NCBI GenBank assembly: GCA_026929865.2
Contig: CM049400.1
Coordinates: 19,601,501-19,665,500 of the forward strand
Source of the DNA: Hyperoplus lanceolatus
Lineage: Eukaryota; Chordata; Actinopteri; Uranoscopiformes; Ammodytidae
DNA: 64,000 bases
Reading direction: 5' to 3'
In this document: positions 62,944 through 64,000 of the stretch, one piece after another
Layout of the letters: the number at the start of each line of letters is the position of its first letter
Numbering within the stretch: position 1 is the first letter of the stretch
Position numbers and translations under genes: made by a program
Notes under the pieces: generated by a model
What the model saw: the letters and a program-made list of their open reading frames with translations, nothing else
Told to the model about the DNA's origin: nothing
Databases searched by the model: none

Positions 62944-63676
62944 GTATGGCCGTCTGTGTTGTTTGTCTGCACTATTTTGTTCAGCCTATGAATGTGTGCA
63001 GAGAGAGTGTCACCCACAAATCATATCAGATTGGCTTTCTGTTGTAGAATGTCTGCCTTAGATGTTGGATGTGTACATTAATGTGCAGTAATTGATGTAA
63101 ATATGAGATTGTCCTGGGACACTGTTTCAGTATACATTTTTAGAAATAATGCCTGAGTACCAAGCTGAATGGAAAGTCTCAGGTCAGCCCCTTAACTGTG
63201 ATATCAGAGGCAGGCTTAGATATGAGGGAAACTTTTATTTTTTGGGAATGGCCAAAGGGTTCATGGGAAATGCTGTTGCCCCTCTTGTAGTGCTTTCTCC
63301 CAGGATAAAGTTTCACTCAGCGGAATGCTGTGGAGGATGGCAGACATTCCCTCTGCTCTGGAGGTGTTCTGCTACTGTACTTGGACTGCTAAAGCTGAGA
63401 GTGTTAGCATAGCGCTGCTTCTGTTTCATGTCTCCCTTCTGAAAAAACCGAGGCTTGTTTTCGAGACAGACACACACCTGAGCCCATGTTATGTCCCCAC
63501 CTGTCAGTGCTTAATGCTGCCACCAGGTGGCAATTTATTTATTTTTTTTACCTCATTTCTGATTAACTCAGCATCCACAAACCATATCCATTCACAAAAA
63601 ACACCAAAACAACAAGAGTTTTTTGTGGTCTAAACAACATGGTTGTAACCTCCTCTTGATGTCCTTCCATTGTCAG
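62944..63676 (+). other. igf1r: igf1r intron 5
   Basis: 733 bp with a GTATGG donor and a TTGTCAG acceptor. No embedded element recognised. Confidence 0.9.
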
Positions 63677-63885
63677 CATGTATGCGTTCTCTGCCATCAA
63701 CAACCATCACCTGCAGTCTCTGTGGGACTGGAATCAGCACAACCTGACTATTCTGAATGGACGTCTCTTCTTCCATATGAACCCCAAACTATGCATGTCT
63801 GAAGTCCACAAGATGTGGGATAAGACAGGGATAACCGGGAAGCCAGAGGAGGGTGATTTCCGTAACAACGGTGAAAGAGCCAGCT
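63677..63885 (+). CDS. igf1r: igf1r exon 6: L2 domain, second part
   Basis: A 209-bp exon (one base, 69 codons, one base) with acceptor AG at 63675-63676 and donor GT at 63886. It continues L2 with LWDWNQHNLTI, FFHMNPKLCMSEVHKM and RNNGERASC; the last motif is IGF1R-type (the insulin receptor has TNGDQASC). Some positions look more like the insulin receptor, notably FFHMNPKLC (human INSR FFHYNPKLC, human IGF1R YFAFNPKLC). The NLT sequon is kept. The NYS sequon that human IGF1R has at the exon 5/6 junction is replaced by NMY, so one glycosylation site is lost. The downstream fibronectin type III, transmembrane and kinase exons lie past the end of the window. Confidence 0.95.
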
Positions 63886-64000
63886 GTGAGTATATATTCC
63901 AAGGAACATTGTAAGATCAATTTAGATTTTAGTTCTGGGTGAGCTTTAATAAAGAAACAATCTGTGAATTTTTCCTGAGTCATTTGGTGTGTGAAGCCTC
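63886..64000 (+). other. igf1r: igf1r intron 6 (5' end only)
   Basis: Begins with a strong GTGAGTAT donor and is cut by the end of the window. Confidence 0.85.

Overview
This window is vertebrate nuclear DNA, almost certainly from a teleost fish. It holds part of one protein-coding gene, the type 1 insulin-like growth factor receptor (igf1r), on the + strand. Five consecutive coding exons are present (exons 2 to 6 by comparison with the human gene): 12153-12716, 60590-60890, 62181-62317, 62799-62943 and 63677-63885. All have AG/GT borders, and their split codons join in frame from exon to exon. Together they encode most of the extracellular ligand-binding part of the alpha subunit: the L1 domain, the cysteine-rich domain and most of the L2 domain. 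Exon 1 (signal peptide) was not found, and exon 7 onward lies beyond the right edge. IGF1R-type features, such as the short cysteine-rich loop without the extra cysteine pair of the insulin receptor, separate it from the insulin receptor. I cannot say which of the two teleost igf1r paralogues it is.

Layout: positions 1-12152 are intron 1, or sequence upstream of exon 2. Exon 2 is followed by an intron 2 of about 47.9 kb. Exons 3-6 are then packed into 3.3 kb, and the window ends in intron 6. There is no sign of a second host gene. The long introns carry many simple repeats, mainly CA/GT, CT, TA and one AGGC tetranucleotide tract, and a varied set of DNA transposons, which fits a teleost genome.

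The most interesting non-genic structures are: (1) two adjacent Tc1-like elements (13759-15384 and 15395-17008) sharing one unusual rearrangement, in which the 5' end of the transposon is replaced by an inverted copy of its 3' end, giving arms of about 570 bp around a truncated transposase; (2) a nest of DNA elements at 2164-6329, in which PIF/Harbinger-like elements with matching ends and 3-bp target duplications (CAT and TAG) surround and interrupt a further element, whose intact relative at 18012-19010 preserves the unoccupied target site; (3) a 0.87-kb PIF/Harbinger-like element at 39123-39996 with TTA duplications; (4) a 1.9-kb element of unknown family at 27578-29490 that was hit by a TTAA-flanked MITE and a LINE 3' end and keeps a possible coding remnant.

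I found no RNA gene, no CRISPR array, no retrovirus or LTR element, and no convincing new multi-gene system. Family names for repeats come from remembered consensus sequences and visible termini, not from database searches.
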